Shown piece by piece: positions 45,954 through 54,403 of a stretch of 64,000 nucleotides of DNA. Below the pieces are notes generated by a model. That model searched no databases. It saw only the letters and a program-made list of their open reading frames with translations, and had not been told where the DNA came from. Position numbers and translations under genes: made by a program. Positions within the stretch are counted from its first letter, which is position 1. Each line of letters begins with the position of its first letter. This DNA comes from Persephonella sp. KM09-Lau-8 (lineage in GTDB: Bacteria; Aquificota; Aquificia; Aquificales; Hydrogenothermaceae), in NCBI RefSeq assembly GCF_000703085.1, contig NZ_JNLL01000001.1, positions 682,001 to 746,000 on the forward strand, read 5' to 3'.

Positions 45954-46885
45954 TTTAAAACCTGCACTTGCTTAATATTTTTTTTATTTAACAAAACCAT
46001 CAGTAACCTGTCAATTCCAAGGGATGCTCCGCTACACTCTGGCATTTTTTCGGCAGTTTTTATAAAAGCTGTATCTATTTTGTGGTTTTTTGCTTCTTTT
46101 TTTAATCTTTCTCCAAGCTCTACTGGGTCTGTAAGTTCGTAATATCCATTTACAAGCTCAAGTCCACCAATATAAGCCTCAAATCTTTTGCCCTTTCCAT
46201 TTATTATTTTTGCTAAAGCTGAAAATTCAGGAGGATAATCATATATAAAAGTTGGTTTTTCTTTCCCCAGATGTGGCTCAACATAAAAGGAATATGCCAG
46301 AAAGAAATTTGTTTCGTAATCTTCTTCCTTTAGATTGCCATGTTTCATAGGGGAATTTTTTAAAAATTGATACAGTTTTTCTTTCTGGTCTGGATATATG
46401 CCGGTATATTTATAAAAAGCCTCATCAACGGTTATTTTTTCCCAGTTTTCCAAATTGTATTTTTTCCCTTTGTATTCAATTTCATATCTGTTATAAAGAG
46501 CTTTTGCTGTTTCCATAAAAATCCTTTTAGTATCTTCCATAAGCATATCAAGGTTATAGTCCACTCTATACCATTCCAGCATCAAGAACTCTATTGTGTG
46601 TTTAAAAGAGCCTTCATAATTCCTGAAAACATGGGTTATCTGGTGTATATCTTTTTTGTATGCTGCAAGAATTTTTTTCATATTGTATTCAGGAGAGGTA
46701 TGAAGATAAGCTGTTATCTGTTTTCCTTCTGAGTTTTCTACTTTTAGTTCAACAGGGTATATATGTGGGTCAAGGTTTGGATAAATATTTAAAATAGGTG
46801 TCTCTACTTCTGTTGAACCTGTTTTTGCAAAATAATCCCTTATAGCTTTGATAACGGCTGCCCTGCTTTTTATTAAATTAATCAA
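45944..46885 (-). CDS. epmA: EpmA-like (GenX/PoxA) lysyl-tRNA synthetase paralogue
   Basis: 313 residues, class II synthetase catalytic core without an anticodon-binding domain. Motif 1 region EVETPILNIYPNLDPH, motif 2 FRNYE with LEWYRVDY, and motif 3 GASLGIDRLLMVLL are present. EpmA attaches beta-lysine to a lysine of elongation factor P; its partner EpmB is not in the window. Start is TTG at 46885, 6 bases after GAGG, inside the last codons of the antiporter gene (8-base overlap). It overlaps the K+ channel gene by 10 bases. Confidence 0.85.
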   Translation of the reverse strand: MINLIKSRAAVIKAIRDYFAKTGSTEVETPILNIYPNLDPHIYPVELKVENSEGKQITAYLHTSPEYNMKKILAAYKKDIHQITHVFRNYEGSFKHTIEFLMLEWYRVDYNLDMLMEDTKRIFMETAKALYNRYEIEYKGKKYNLENWEKITVDEAFYKYTGIYPDQKEKLYQFLKNSPMKHGNLKEEDYETNFFLAYSFYVEPHLGKEKPTFIYDYPPEFSALAKIINGKGKRFEAYIGGLELVNGYYELTDPVELGERLKKEAKNHKIDTAFIKTAEKMPECSGASLGIDRLLMVLLNKKNIKQVQVLNWI

Positions 46886-48077
46886 GCAAAGCCTCGTCTA
46901 TAATTTTTTTCTTTTTCTTCTTCTTTTTCTTCTTAGGTACTATGAGATTAGCAAGCTGTGGTGCATATTGGGCAAACAGAATTCCTACAAATGCCATTAT
47001 GAAAACATAAATACCTATAAAAGGTATCATAACCGTTGGTGAGAATTTAGACATAACCACAGAGAATTCACCACGGTTGATTATAGAAAATCCTGTTTCC
47101 AGAGCTTTTCTTTTTGAAAGTCCATAGATTAGACCACCTAAAAATCCAGTAAGGAATTTACCTATTATGGAAATTATTATCAGAATTATCAGAGCGATTA
47201 TCATTTTTTGAGAGAAACTACCGCTAAACTGGATACCTGCACCAAACAGGAAGAAGAATATTGCAACAGCTAAATCCCTTATTGAGTACATAACCTTTTC
47301 TATCTCATGGGACTTTCCACTTTCAGAAACTATCATTCCCATCAGAAATGCTCCGAGAGCTTCAGAAAGACCTAAAAACTGGGTAAATCCTGCAAAGAAA
47401 ATCAGTCCGCCAAGTGAAAACAGGGTAAAGATATCTTCATTTACAAATTTGTCTATAAACTGGGCAATTTTGTCTTTAAAGAAATAGGCAACTGCAATGG
47501 AAATTCCAAAAACAGCAGCGATTTTAACAAATATAAGTCCAAGTGATACCAGCGAAAAATCACTTCCAGAGGACATTGCAGCAATAACAGCAAGAAGAAC
47601 CGGAGCAACTATATCCTCAAATACCATTAAACCCAGAATAAGCTCTGTTTCGGGGTTTGCTATACGGTGGTTATCAACTATAATTTTTGTGGTTATTGCA
47701 GAGGAAGAAGCATAAGCTACTCCACCTGTTAAAATTGCTGTAAACAGGTCAAATCCCAGAAATAACATAAGTCCAAATACAATAAAGAAATTAAAGAATA
47801 AATCCAGTAATCCTACTGACCAAATTCTTTTGGCTGTGGATATGGCTCTATCTATATTAAATTCCAGACCAAGATAGAAGAATAATAGAACAATACCTAT
47901 TTCACTGAATATCTCTATAGCATGTTCTGCATGGATAAATCTGCCTAAAATAATACCTGCCAGTATGTAGAATAGAACCGGTGGAAATTTTGTAAATTTT
48001 CCTAAAACTCCAGCAATGAATAACGCTAAATTTAAAAAACCGAACAACATTAAAAAAGGAAGTTCCCCGTTATGCAT
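46878..48077 (-). CDS. CPA2-family (Kef/YbaL-type) cation:proton antiporter
   Basis: 399 residues with about 12 hydrophobic helices. The family core is visible: FFYLGLEFNID, GVAYASSSAITTKI and GLMVFEDIVAPVLL (Asp of the ion-binding site), and RGEFSVVMSKF. Unlike KefB/C it has no fused RCK domain; the preceding gene supplies a separate RCK-C protein. Expected role is K+ or Na+ exchange for protons. The C-terminus carries ten lysines in a row followed by IIDEALLD. Overlaps its upstream and downstream genes by 8 bases each. Confidence 0.9.
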   Translation of the reverse strand: MHNGELPFLMLFGFLNLALFIAGVLGKFTKFPPVLFYILAGIILGRFIHAEHAIEIFSEIGIVLLFFYLGLEFNIDRAISTAKRIWSVGLLDLFFNFFIVFGLMLFLGFDLFTAILTGGVAYASSSAITTKIIVDNHRIANPETELILGLMVFEDIVAPVLLAVIAAMSSGSDFSLVSLGLIFVKIAAVFGISIAVAYFFKDKIAQFIDKFVNEDIFTLFSLGGLIFFAGFTQFLGLSEALGAFLMGMIVSESGKSHEIEKVMYSIRDLAVAIFFFLFGAGIQFSGSFSQKMIIALIILIIISIIGKFLTGFLGGLIYGLSKRKALETGFSIINRGEFSVVMSKFSPTVMIPFIGIYVFIMAFVGILFAQYAPQLANLIVPKKKKKKKKKKIIDEALLD

Positions 48078-48558
48078 TTATCTGGAACTCCCTCATAAAA
48101 TTCTCAACTTGCTCTCTGGTTCCAACAATCACAACTGTGTCCCCACCTGAAATAACTTCTTCCGGTCGTGGATTTACAATAGTTTCATCTTTTTTAATTA
48201 TAGCTATAACAGTCACACCAGCTTTTCTTCTTATGTCTGCTTCCTTTATACTTTTGCCTGCAAGAGGAGAGTTAGGAGGAACTTTAACCCATTCTATAGC
48301 CAGATTTTCAATAAGAACCTCTTTTTCTCTTTCCTGTTCTGGACGGTAGTAGGCACCCATCAATATGGAACCAAGCTGATTTGCTTCATCCTCATTCAGA
48401 ACAACATCACAGGAAGGTTCATCAAAATCATCAGGCTCAAAAACAAAAATTTCCCTTTTTCCTGTTATGTGCATTATAACAGTGAGCTTATCCCCTGCCT
48501 GTGTAACCAAAGAAAATTTTTTTCCAATTCCTGGTAAATCACTTTCTTTAAAATCCAT
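48070..48558 (-). CDS. RCK-C (TrkA-C) regulatory protein, KhtT-like
   Basis: 162 residues from ATG 48558 (GGGGTGAGGAAG just upstream; the longer frame to 48585 would run deep into coaBC). N-terminal half is an alpha/beta domain with strands EIFVFEPDDF and a helix; C-terminal half is a TrkA-C domain with SIKEADIRRKAGVTVIAIIK and ISGGDTVVIVGTREQVENF. This matches KhtT-type subunits that gate a CPA2 antiporter (KhtU), encoded immediately downstream with an 8-base overlap. In Bacillus the pair exports K+ in response to c-di-AMP. Confidence 0.88.
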   Translation of the reverse strand: MDFKESDLPGIGKKFSLVTQAGDKLTVIMHITGKREIFVFEPDDFDEPSCDVVLNEDEANQLGSILMGAYYRPEQEREKEVLIENLAIEWVKVPPNSPLAGKSIKEADIRRKAGVTVIAIIKKDETIVNPRPEEVISGGDTVVIVGTREQVENFMREFQINA

Positions 48559-49735
48559 CTTCCTCACCCCTGAAAATATTTTCAAGAATAAAATATGCAG
48601 AAGTTTCTTTATCTAAAGCTGGAATTTCTTCTATAAGGCCATTTTTATAAATAATCCAGCCTTGATGGGTATCTTTACTAAACACATCAAGCTTATTTGC
48701 AACTATCACATCAAGATTTTTCCTGTTTAATTTATCTTTAGCATTTTCAAGGATATTTTCGCTTTCTGCAGCAAATCCTATAAGTATCTGGTCTTTTCTT
48801 TTTTTCTCTCCTATAGTTTTTAGTATATCCGGATTTGGAACTAATTTAACCACAGGATTTTCCTTTGATTTTTTTAGTTTTTGCTGGCTATAACTTTCTG
48901 GACGAAAATCAGCAACTGCTGCATTCATTATAATTATATCTGCCCAGTCTAAATTTCCCATAACTGCATCAAACATTTCTTGAGCAGATACTACATCTAT
49001 TTTATCAACACCATAAGGCTTTTTTAAACATGTTGGAGCAGAAATCAGTTTTACCTGTGCCCCCATTGTATATGCTATCTTTGCCAGTTCATAACCCATT
49101 TTCCCTGAAGATGCATTGGATATGTAGCGTATAGGGTCAAAATGCTCTCTGGTTCCACCTGCTGTAATAAGAACTTTTTTGCCTTTGAGATATTTAGGAA
49201 AGATTGAATACATAACTCCAACCATTATATCCTCTATCTCTGCCAGTTTACCTTCACCTTCTTCTCCACAGGCAAGCTCTCCTTCTGCTGGGTTTATTAC
49301 AATATTTCCCCACTCTTTAAGCTGCTTCAGGTTTTCCTGCACAGCAGGATGTTGATACATTTTTGTATTCATCGCAGGGGCTATCACAACAGGCTTATTG
49401 TAGGCAAGTGCTACAGAGGTTAAAAAGCTATCAGCTATTCCTGTTCTAAGTTTTGAGATTGTTGTTGCTGTTGCAGGTGCTATCACAAAGCTATCTGCCC
49501 ATCTTGCCCAGAAAATATGCTCAAGACCTGTTTCTCCATCTTTCCAGTCTAACAAAACCTGATATCCGGTAAGTGCTCTTAGTGTAAGCTCTCCTATGAA
49601 CTCTTTTGCTGAAGGAGTTAAACTGGCTCTAACCTCTGCTCCCTTTTTTTGCAGAGCTCTAATAAGCTCACAGCCTTTATATGCAGCTATAGAACCTGAT
49701 ATACCAACCAGAATTTTTTTATCTTTTAAAATCAT
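48548..49735 (-). CDS. coaBC: Bifunctional phosphopantothenoylcysteine decarboxylase/phosphopantothenate-cysteine ligase
   Basis: 395 residues. The N-terminal CoaC flavoprotein half has VGISGSIAAYKGCELIRALQ, the catalytic His in LEHIFWARWAD and the PAMNTKMYQHPAVQENL loop with catalytic Asn. The C-terminal CoaB half has ITAGGTREHFDPIRYISN, SSGKMGYELA and MNAAVADFRPE. Two successive steps of CoA synthesis after PanC and pantothenate kinase. The ATG overlaps the multihaem cytochrome stop by 4 bases, and the stop overlaps the RCK-C start by 11. Confidence 0.96.
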   Translation of the reverse strand: MILKDKKILVGISGSIAAYKGCELIRALQKKGAEVRASLTPSAKEFIGELTLRALTGYQVLLDWKDGETGLEHIFWARWADSFVIAPATATTISKLRTGIADSFLTSVALAYNKPVVIAPAMNTKMYQHPAVQENLKQLKEWGNIVINPAEGELACGEEGEGKLAEIEDIMVGVMYSIFPKYLKGKKVLITAGGTREHFDPIRYISNASSGKMGYELAKIAYTMGAQVKLISAPTCLKKPYGVDKIDVVSAQEMFDAVMGNLDWADIIIMNAAVADFRPESYSQQKLKKSKENPVVKLVPNPDILKTIGEKKRKDQILIGFAAESENILENAKDKLNRKNLDVIVANKLDVFSKDTHQGWIIYKNGLIEEIPALDKETSAYFILENIFRGEEDGF

Positions 49736-52146
49736 TTTTTGCTCTTTCTCCTTTTATATAAAATTATTCCACCTATAAGCAAAAATGCACCTGCTACAAC
49801 TCCTAATATCTGAACCCATGCCCCAAGCAAAACAAGCTTGCGTAGAATCGAGTTATGTTTTTCTCTATCTATTTTAATACCTGCATACTCTTTAACGTGA
49901 ACCATAAGGCTTACTGCAAGGTCTTTATCAGGCATTGTTTGATGGCAGGACAGACATATGCCTCTTCTGTCTAATTTTGCCCTTTCTTCATTGTTTAGAG
50001 GCCTTGAACCTGAGTAATGGTGTCCAACAGTTTGTAGTTGCTGTCCTTTTTCTGAAACAAATCTTGACCAGTCATATTTTAGATTTGGAATTGAGTTAAT
50101 CTGGGTTTTGTATATTTTAGGTATTACTTTTCCATCTGCCGTCATAAGCTCAACTATATAAGGCTTTGAAGGGTCAGCATAAAGCTTTCCTTCTTCTATG
50201 CCATATCCCATTGCTACAGGATTTGTATGGCAGCTTTCACATTTTCTTGCTTCTTTTTGTATTGTGTGGGGTTGCACAGGGGATATATCAATAGCCAGCT
50301 GACCTTCCTTTCCTGCACCTTCTACATCTGGAATTTTGAATATATGATTGAGTAGCAGTGGTTTTCCATCTTTGCCAATAACAGTTACAGTTGTCTGACA
50401 GCCAGGAATTGCAGGGGATATTCTATGCTCACCATTTACAGCAAGAGGTGGATTTTCCCATCTTAGATAGCTTCTGGTTTCAACTATATTTCCATCTATC
50501 AGATGTTTTTTGTATTCTCCTCTTGCATCTGCTGTGAGGCCATCTGGAGTTCTGTCATTTCCCATTGCTATCCAGTCAGGATGTTTTATACCTTTTGAGT
50601 AATCTATTTTTATATGGCAGCCATAACATTGAGGAGCCCATGTTGCGTGGCAGGCATAGCACTCCATTTTGTCTATATGTGCCTTTATATGAACCATAGC
50701 AACCATAGCTTCATCGTTAAGTTTGCCTTTTTCTTTTAGCTTTTTAAGAGGCTCAAGTTTCAGGTCTTTTCCTCCTGCTGTATGGACAATAACATCATTG
50801 CCTTTCCTAACAACATTGCCAAATGGATTTCCCCTTGCGGTAAGTAAATAACCGTCCTCTTTCGGGTATTCTGTTCCCTGTTTTAGATATTCTAAAAGGG
50901 TATCTGCTACTCCACGGGGTTTTCCCTTTGCAGGAACCTCTCCTTTTACCTCATCTCCATAACCCAGAGGTAATTCCCATGGATATTTATCCGGTGTTCC
51001 ATGGCAGTCCTGACATTCTACTTCAACAGGTGCAAGTGTTGTTCCTGAAAGTATCCCGTCACTATGAACATCAATTGAGGTAGGACAGTCCTGACAGAGC
51101 ATTCCTTTCCGCAAATGAATATCAGCATGAAGATGAAGATAATGTTTTGTGTGGAGTTTAGGCTGGTCTGAACCATCCTCAAGGAATGGGGATTTGTAAG
51201 CTGTTTCCATCAATCCTTGGTAGGATACTCCTATCCTTTTTCCTCTGTCATGGCAGGTTGTGCAGGTTTCAACCGGTATTCCAGAATATGTAATCCCATG
51301 AACTTTAACCTTTGCTTCCCTTGTTCCCTGTATTTCATGAACAAGCAGATGTCCTCTTTCATTTTTGGGTATAGTTGGGTCGCTTCCTTCGTAAAATCCC
51401 TCATTTGAGTATGGAATATGACATGAGGAGCAACCCATTCCTCTGTAATCACCTCTTTTCTGTCTGCCTTTGACACCAGTATGACATCTCAAGCATTCCT
51501 GCCTGAGATATGTATAAACTGCAAGCTGAGGATTTTTTTCTACTTCTTCTGCGGTGGGAGCTGGTGGTAGAGCTTTCATGCTGATTGGATATACTTGAGG
51601 TTCAGCTTTTTTTATTTCTTGCATATATTTTTTATAAGTTTCTGTTCCCAAAACTTTATGAATATTAAGGGTATGGACATTGTAATTCCCAATCTTATGC
51701 TGGTATCCTTCAATACCACCAAACCCCCATAATGAGCCCTGTATTTTACCTGCTTCTGTAAACATTAAAGATGTATACTGGGTCATAACCTGCTCTTTAT
51801 GACACATTCCACAGGTATATTTGTTTATCCACGGACTTCCCGGGTCAGGATAAAAATTCTGGGGGCCCTTTATAATTCCGTGCTCTGTTTTTATACCCTC
51901 TATAAAAGGTTTTATTGTTCCCTTATGGGCTTCTTCTTTGGTGGTTGCTTCCGGATTTCCGCCGTGGCACACGATACAATCATTTCGGGGATAGCCTACC
52001 TTTTCTGCTATATGAAAAATCTCTTTCATCATTTCCGAATCAGGCTGTCTAATATTTTCTATTCCTTTATGACATTTTAGACAGTTATTTTCTGCAGCAA
52101 TAACAAAGCTAAAGGAGAAGAAAATAGCGAGGAATAAATAAAACAT
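49732..52146 (-). CDS. Membrane-anchored multihaem c-type cytochrome (11 CXXCH)
   Basis: 804 residues from ATG 52146 behind GGGAGGGTGG; an upstream frame would prevent signal peptide recognition. A signal peptide (FYLFLAIFFSFSFVIAA) leads to 11 CXXCH haem motifs: CLKCH, CIVCH, CGMCH, CLRCH, CSSCH, CTTCH, CQDCH, CYACH, CYGCH, CESCH and CLSCH. A further CQDCP has proline where the haem histidine should be. A C-terminal TM helix (VVAGAFLLIGGIILY) and basic tail anchor it facing the periplasm. Many extra histidines could be distal ligands. Likely an electron conduit or reductase for nitrogen, sulfur or metal compounds; substrate unknown. Overlaps coaBC by 4 bases. Confidence 0.9.
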   Translation of the reverse strand: MFYLFLAIFFSFSFVIAAENNCLKCHKGIENIRQPDSEMMKEIFHIAEKVGYPRNDCIVCHGGNPEATTKEEAHKGTIKPFIEGIKTEHGIIKGPQNFYPDPGSPWINKYTCGMCHKEQVMTQYTSLMFTEAGKIQGSLWGFGGIEGYQHKIGNYNVHTLNIHKVLGTETYKKYMQEIKKAEPQVYPISMKALPPAPTAEEVEKNPQLAVYTYLRQECLRCHTGVKGRQKRGDYRGMGCSSCHIPYSNEGFYEGSDPTIPKNERGHLLVHEIQGTREAKVKVHGITYSGIPVETCTTCHDRGKRIGVSYQGLMETAYKSPFLEDGSDQPKLHTKHYLHLHADIHLRKGMLCQDCPTSIDVHSDGILSGTTLAPVEVECQDCHGTPDKYPWELPLGYGDEVKGEVPAKGKPRGVADTLLEYLKQGTEYPKEDGYLLTARGNPFGNVVRKGNDVIVHTAGGKDLKLEPLKKLKEKGKLNDEAMVAMVHIKAHIDKMECYACHATWAPQCYGCHIKIDYSKGIKHPDWIAMGNDRTPDGLTADARGEYKKHLIDGNIVETRSYLRWENPPLAVNGEHRISPAIPGCQTTVTVIGKDGKPLLLNHIFKIPDVEGAGKEGQLAIDISPVQPHTIQKEARKCESCHTNPVAMGYGIEEGKLYADPSKPYIVELMTADGKVIPKIYKTQINSIPNLKYDWSRFVSEKGQQLQTVGHHYSGSRPLNNEERAKLDRRGICLSCHQTMPDKDLAVSLMVHVKEYAGIKIDREKHNSILRKLVLLGAWVQILGVVAGAFLLIGGIILYKRRKSKK

Positions 52147-52165
52147 TATGCCACCCTCCCGCAAA

Positions 52166-52780
52166 CTAAGAAAACCTTGGTAATTTCCACTTATAAAGTA
52201 TAGCAAGAACTCTTATCATCAGGACTGATAGGCTACAGATTACCGCCGAGCTGTTAAGACCCAGACCGGATTTTACAGAAATGTAAAACGCAACAGCCCC
52301 GATAATTGCACAGGAAGCATAAAAATCATCCTTCAAAACAACAGGAATTTTACCAAGAAGGATATCACTGATAATCCCACCACCTATGCCGGTTAAAGTA
52401 GCAAGAATAACAATACCAAAAAATGAAACGTCAGCATTATAAGCTATCATTGCACCTGTTGTTGTAAATGCAGACAGACCTATTGCATCAGGAATAAGTA
52501 TAAAATAACGATTACTTATATCCTTTTGAAAAATCCTGTATAAAACTATTGCAAGCCACACACCAATAAGGGCAAAGGCAAAATCTGAATACGAAGTCAA
52601 AGCATTGGGAATTTTATTAACCAGTAAATCTCTCGTAATCCCGCCTCCGAGGGCAGTTAAAACTCCCAGAACTGTGATACCGAATAAATCAAGTCCTTCT
52701 CTCAAAGCCTTGAAAGAGCCCATAACTGCAAAAGCAACAAGCCCTATCATATTCATAAATTGGAAAATCTCGGAAAACAC
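52166..52780 (-). CDS. TRIC-type/UPF0126 membrane channel protein
   Basis: 204 residues with seven hydrophobic helices built from two related halves. Each half contains the glycine-rich family signature: GVLTALGGGITRDLLVNKIP and TLTGIGGGIISDILLGKIP. UPF0126 proteins are prokaryotic homologues of trimeric intracellular cation channels and also include reported glycine transporters. Starts 4 bases after the sfsA stop; the cytochrome gene starts 19 bases after its end. Confidence 0.9.
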   Translation of the reverse strand: MFSEIFQFMNMIGLVAFAVMGSFKALREGLDLFGITVLGVLTALGGGITRDLLVNKIPNALTSYSDFAFALIGVWLAIVLYRIFQKDISNRYFILIPDAIGLSAFTTTGAMIAYNADVSFFGIVILATLTGIGGGIISDILLGKIPVVLKDDFYASCAIIGAVAFYISVKSGLGLNSSAVICSLSVLMIRVLAILYKWKLPRFS

Positions 52781-52784
52781 GCCT

Positions 52785-53474
52785 TTACCTCTTACAGAGG
52801 GAGATATTTTCCTTTAAATTGATATTAAATTCATTGTCTATTTCTACCTGAAAAGCTACGAATTCCACACCTTTTTTAAGTGCTTTATAAAAAACATCAG
52901 CAAAGTCAGGGTCTAATCTGCTATTAGGCTCAAAACATTTGCATTTCCTTAGAAGCATAAACAATATAATAGCTTCATATCCTTTCTCTACAGCTTCCAT
53001 TAGCTCCTCAACATGCCTTTTTCCTCTGGAAGTAGGAGCATCAGGAAACAGGCATTTTCCATCAACAAGCAGATTACTGCCTTTCAGTTCAACAAACACC
53101 TTATCATCTATCAGATAATCAAGACGGCTACTGCCAAACTTTACCTCTGATTTTATTTTTTTAGGGATAAATCCCAGAACTCCTTTTTCTATGGCTTTCC
53201 TACCAATTTTTGAATGAAAAGATGTATTAAGTAGAATCCAGCCATCTTCCATTTTTGCTGCTACTACCTTATAGTCTGTTTTCATTCCTGAAGGATTTTT
53301 GACCACAAGGAGTTCTCTACCTTTTGTAAGAATTTCCTTTAATCTACCTGAGTCAGCTATATGACATCTTTTGATATCTCCGTTAATATCACACAAACCA
53401 ACGAATCTGTTAGGTCTTTCTATGAATTTTGCTTCTTCCAGTTTTCCCAGATTTTTCAAATCAAACAGCTTCAT
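52785..53474 (-). CDS. sfsA: SfsA family DNA-binding/nuclease-fold protein
   Basis: 229 residues, typical length. Opens with AKFIERPNRFVG, then CHIADSGRLKEIL and LLNTSFHSKIGRKAIEKG. The conserved block SRLDYLIDDKVFVELKGS and the C-terminal RLDPDFADVFYKALKKGVE carry the acidic residues of the predicted nuclease-like centre. E. coli SfsA was named for stimulating maltose fermentation; its biochemical role is unclear. Starts 14 bases inside the end of the TPR gene. Confidence 0.9.
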   Translation of the reverse strand: MKLFDLKNLGKLEEAKFIERPNRFVGLCDINGDIKRCHIADSGRLKEILTKGRELLVVKNPSGMKTDYKVVAAKMEDGWILLNTSFHSKIGRKAIEKGVLGFIPKKIKSEVKFGSSRLDYLIDDKVFVELKGSNLLVDGKCLFPDAPTSRGKRHVEELMEAVEKGYEAIILFMLLRKCKCFEPNSRLDPDFADVFYKALKKGVEFVAFQVEIDNEFNINLKENISLCKR

Positions 53475-54306
53475 TTTCTTTTAATTTCCTGTTTATTTTA
53501 TTCAGGAGTTTCTTGAATTTTCTGTATTGGAGCACCTGTTTTGCAAGAGAGGTATTTTCCTCTATCACCTGTCTTGCTTTCCAATAATCCCCTGCCAGAT
53601 AATAGCTCTTTGCAATAAAATATGCTGAAGAAACAGCAGATTTTTTATCTCCAAGCTTAATATAAATCTTATATGCCTCTTGCAGATATTTAACTGCTTG
53701 ATTCCAGTTTTTAAGTCTAAAATGTGCAATTCCTGTGTTGTAAGAATTTAAAGCTATATAGGACGGCCTGATATTTATCTTTTTCCCTATTTCAAGCCCT
53801 TTCAGGTAATACTCTATTGCTTTGTTATATTCCCTTTTATCAAAATAAATATTCCCTAAATTTGCATAGGCTGCCGGCAGCATTTTTTGATTTTTGTTAT
53901 CCTCAGCAAGCTGAAGGGATATCTTAAAGTGATACAAAGCTTTATCATACTTTCCAAGATATCTGAGGATTTCTCCAACCAATGTATGTGAATAGGCTTT
54001 CCATCTATAATTGTCATAATTTTGAGAATAATCAACAGCAAGATTTGCATACTCAAGGGCTTTATCAACTTTTCCCCGCATAAAATAAGCTATTCCAATG
54101 TAATAATAGCCTTCAGCAATACCTTTGGGATAATTAATTTCCTTTGATTCCTGAACAACTTTTTTAGAGATTTTCTCCATAGAAACATATCTGCCCTTTT
54201 CATACATCTGCCAGGCTTTTTGAAGCTGTTTGTCTATTTCCTCTTTTGTGATACCAAAAGCAACAGTTGAAATTGTAAGTAGAAACAAAAAAATCCTTAA
54301 AATCAT
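53461..54306 (-). CDS. Exported TPR repeat protein
   Basis: 281 residues. Signal peptide (ILRIFLFLLTISTVAFG) followed by about five or six tetratricopeptide repeats, for example AEGYYYIGIAYFMRGKVDKA, AAYANLGNIYFDKREYNKA and NSYNTGIAHFRLKNWNQA. Probably a periplasmic scaffold; partner unknown. It is the first gene of the minus-strand run to hemD and overlaps sfsA by 14 bases. No lipobox cysteine is visible. Confidence 0.85.
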   Translation of the reverse strand: MILRIFLFLLTISTVAFGITKEEIDKQLQKAWQMYEKGRYVSMEKISKKVVQESKEINYPKGIAEGYYYIGIAYFMRGKVDKALEYANLAVDYSQNYDNYRWKAYSHTLVGEILRYLGKYDKALYHFKISLQLAEDNKNQKMLPAAYANLGNIYFDKREYNKAIEYYLKGLEIGKKINIRPSYIALNSYNTGIAHFRLKNWNQAVKYLQEAYKIYIKLGDKKSAVSSAYFIAKSYYLAGDYWKARQVIEENTSLAKQVLQYRKFKKLLNKINRKLKENEAV

Positions 54307-54318
54307 CTTTCTAAACCC

Positions 54319-54348
54319 CTGAAAATCTGCCTAATTATAACCTATAAT
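54319..54348 (+). promoter_or_regulatory. Possible sigma-70-type promoter of ubiE
   Basis: CTGAAA (54319-54324) and TATAAT (54343-54348) are 18 bases apart in the 97-base divergent gap, 55 bases before the ubiE ATG. The -10 box is perfect, the -35 box is weak. Confidence 0.3.
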
Positions 54349-54403
54349 AAAAATCATAAAATTTCTGTGATGAAAAACATTCTTTACAGGGGATATCGCT
54401 GAA

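Noticed and set aside
51080-51100. CQDCP in the multihaem cytochrome as a twelfth haem site
   Set aside because: Proline replaces the ligand histidine, so it is not counted as a haem motif, though unusual ligation cannot be excluded.
54317-54393. CCCCTG and CAGGGG inverted repeat in the TPR/ubiE gap
   Set aside because: The two arms are simply the CAGGGG ribosome binding sites of the two divergent genes.
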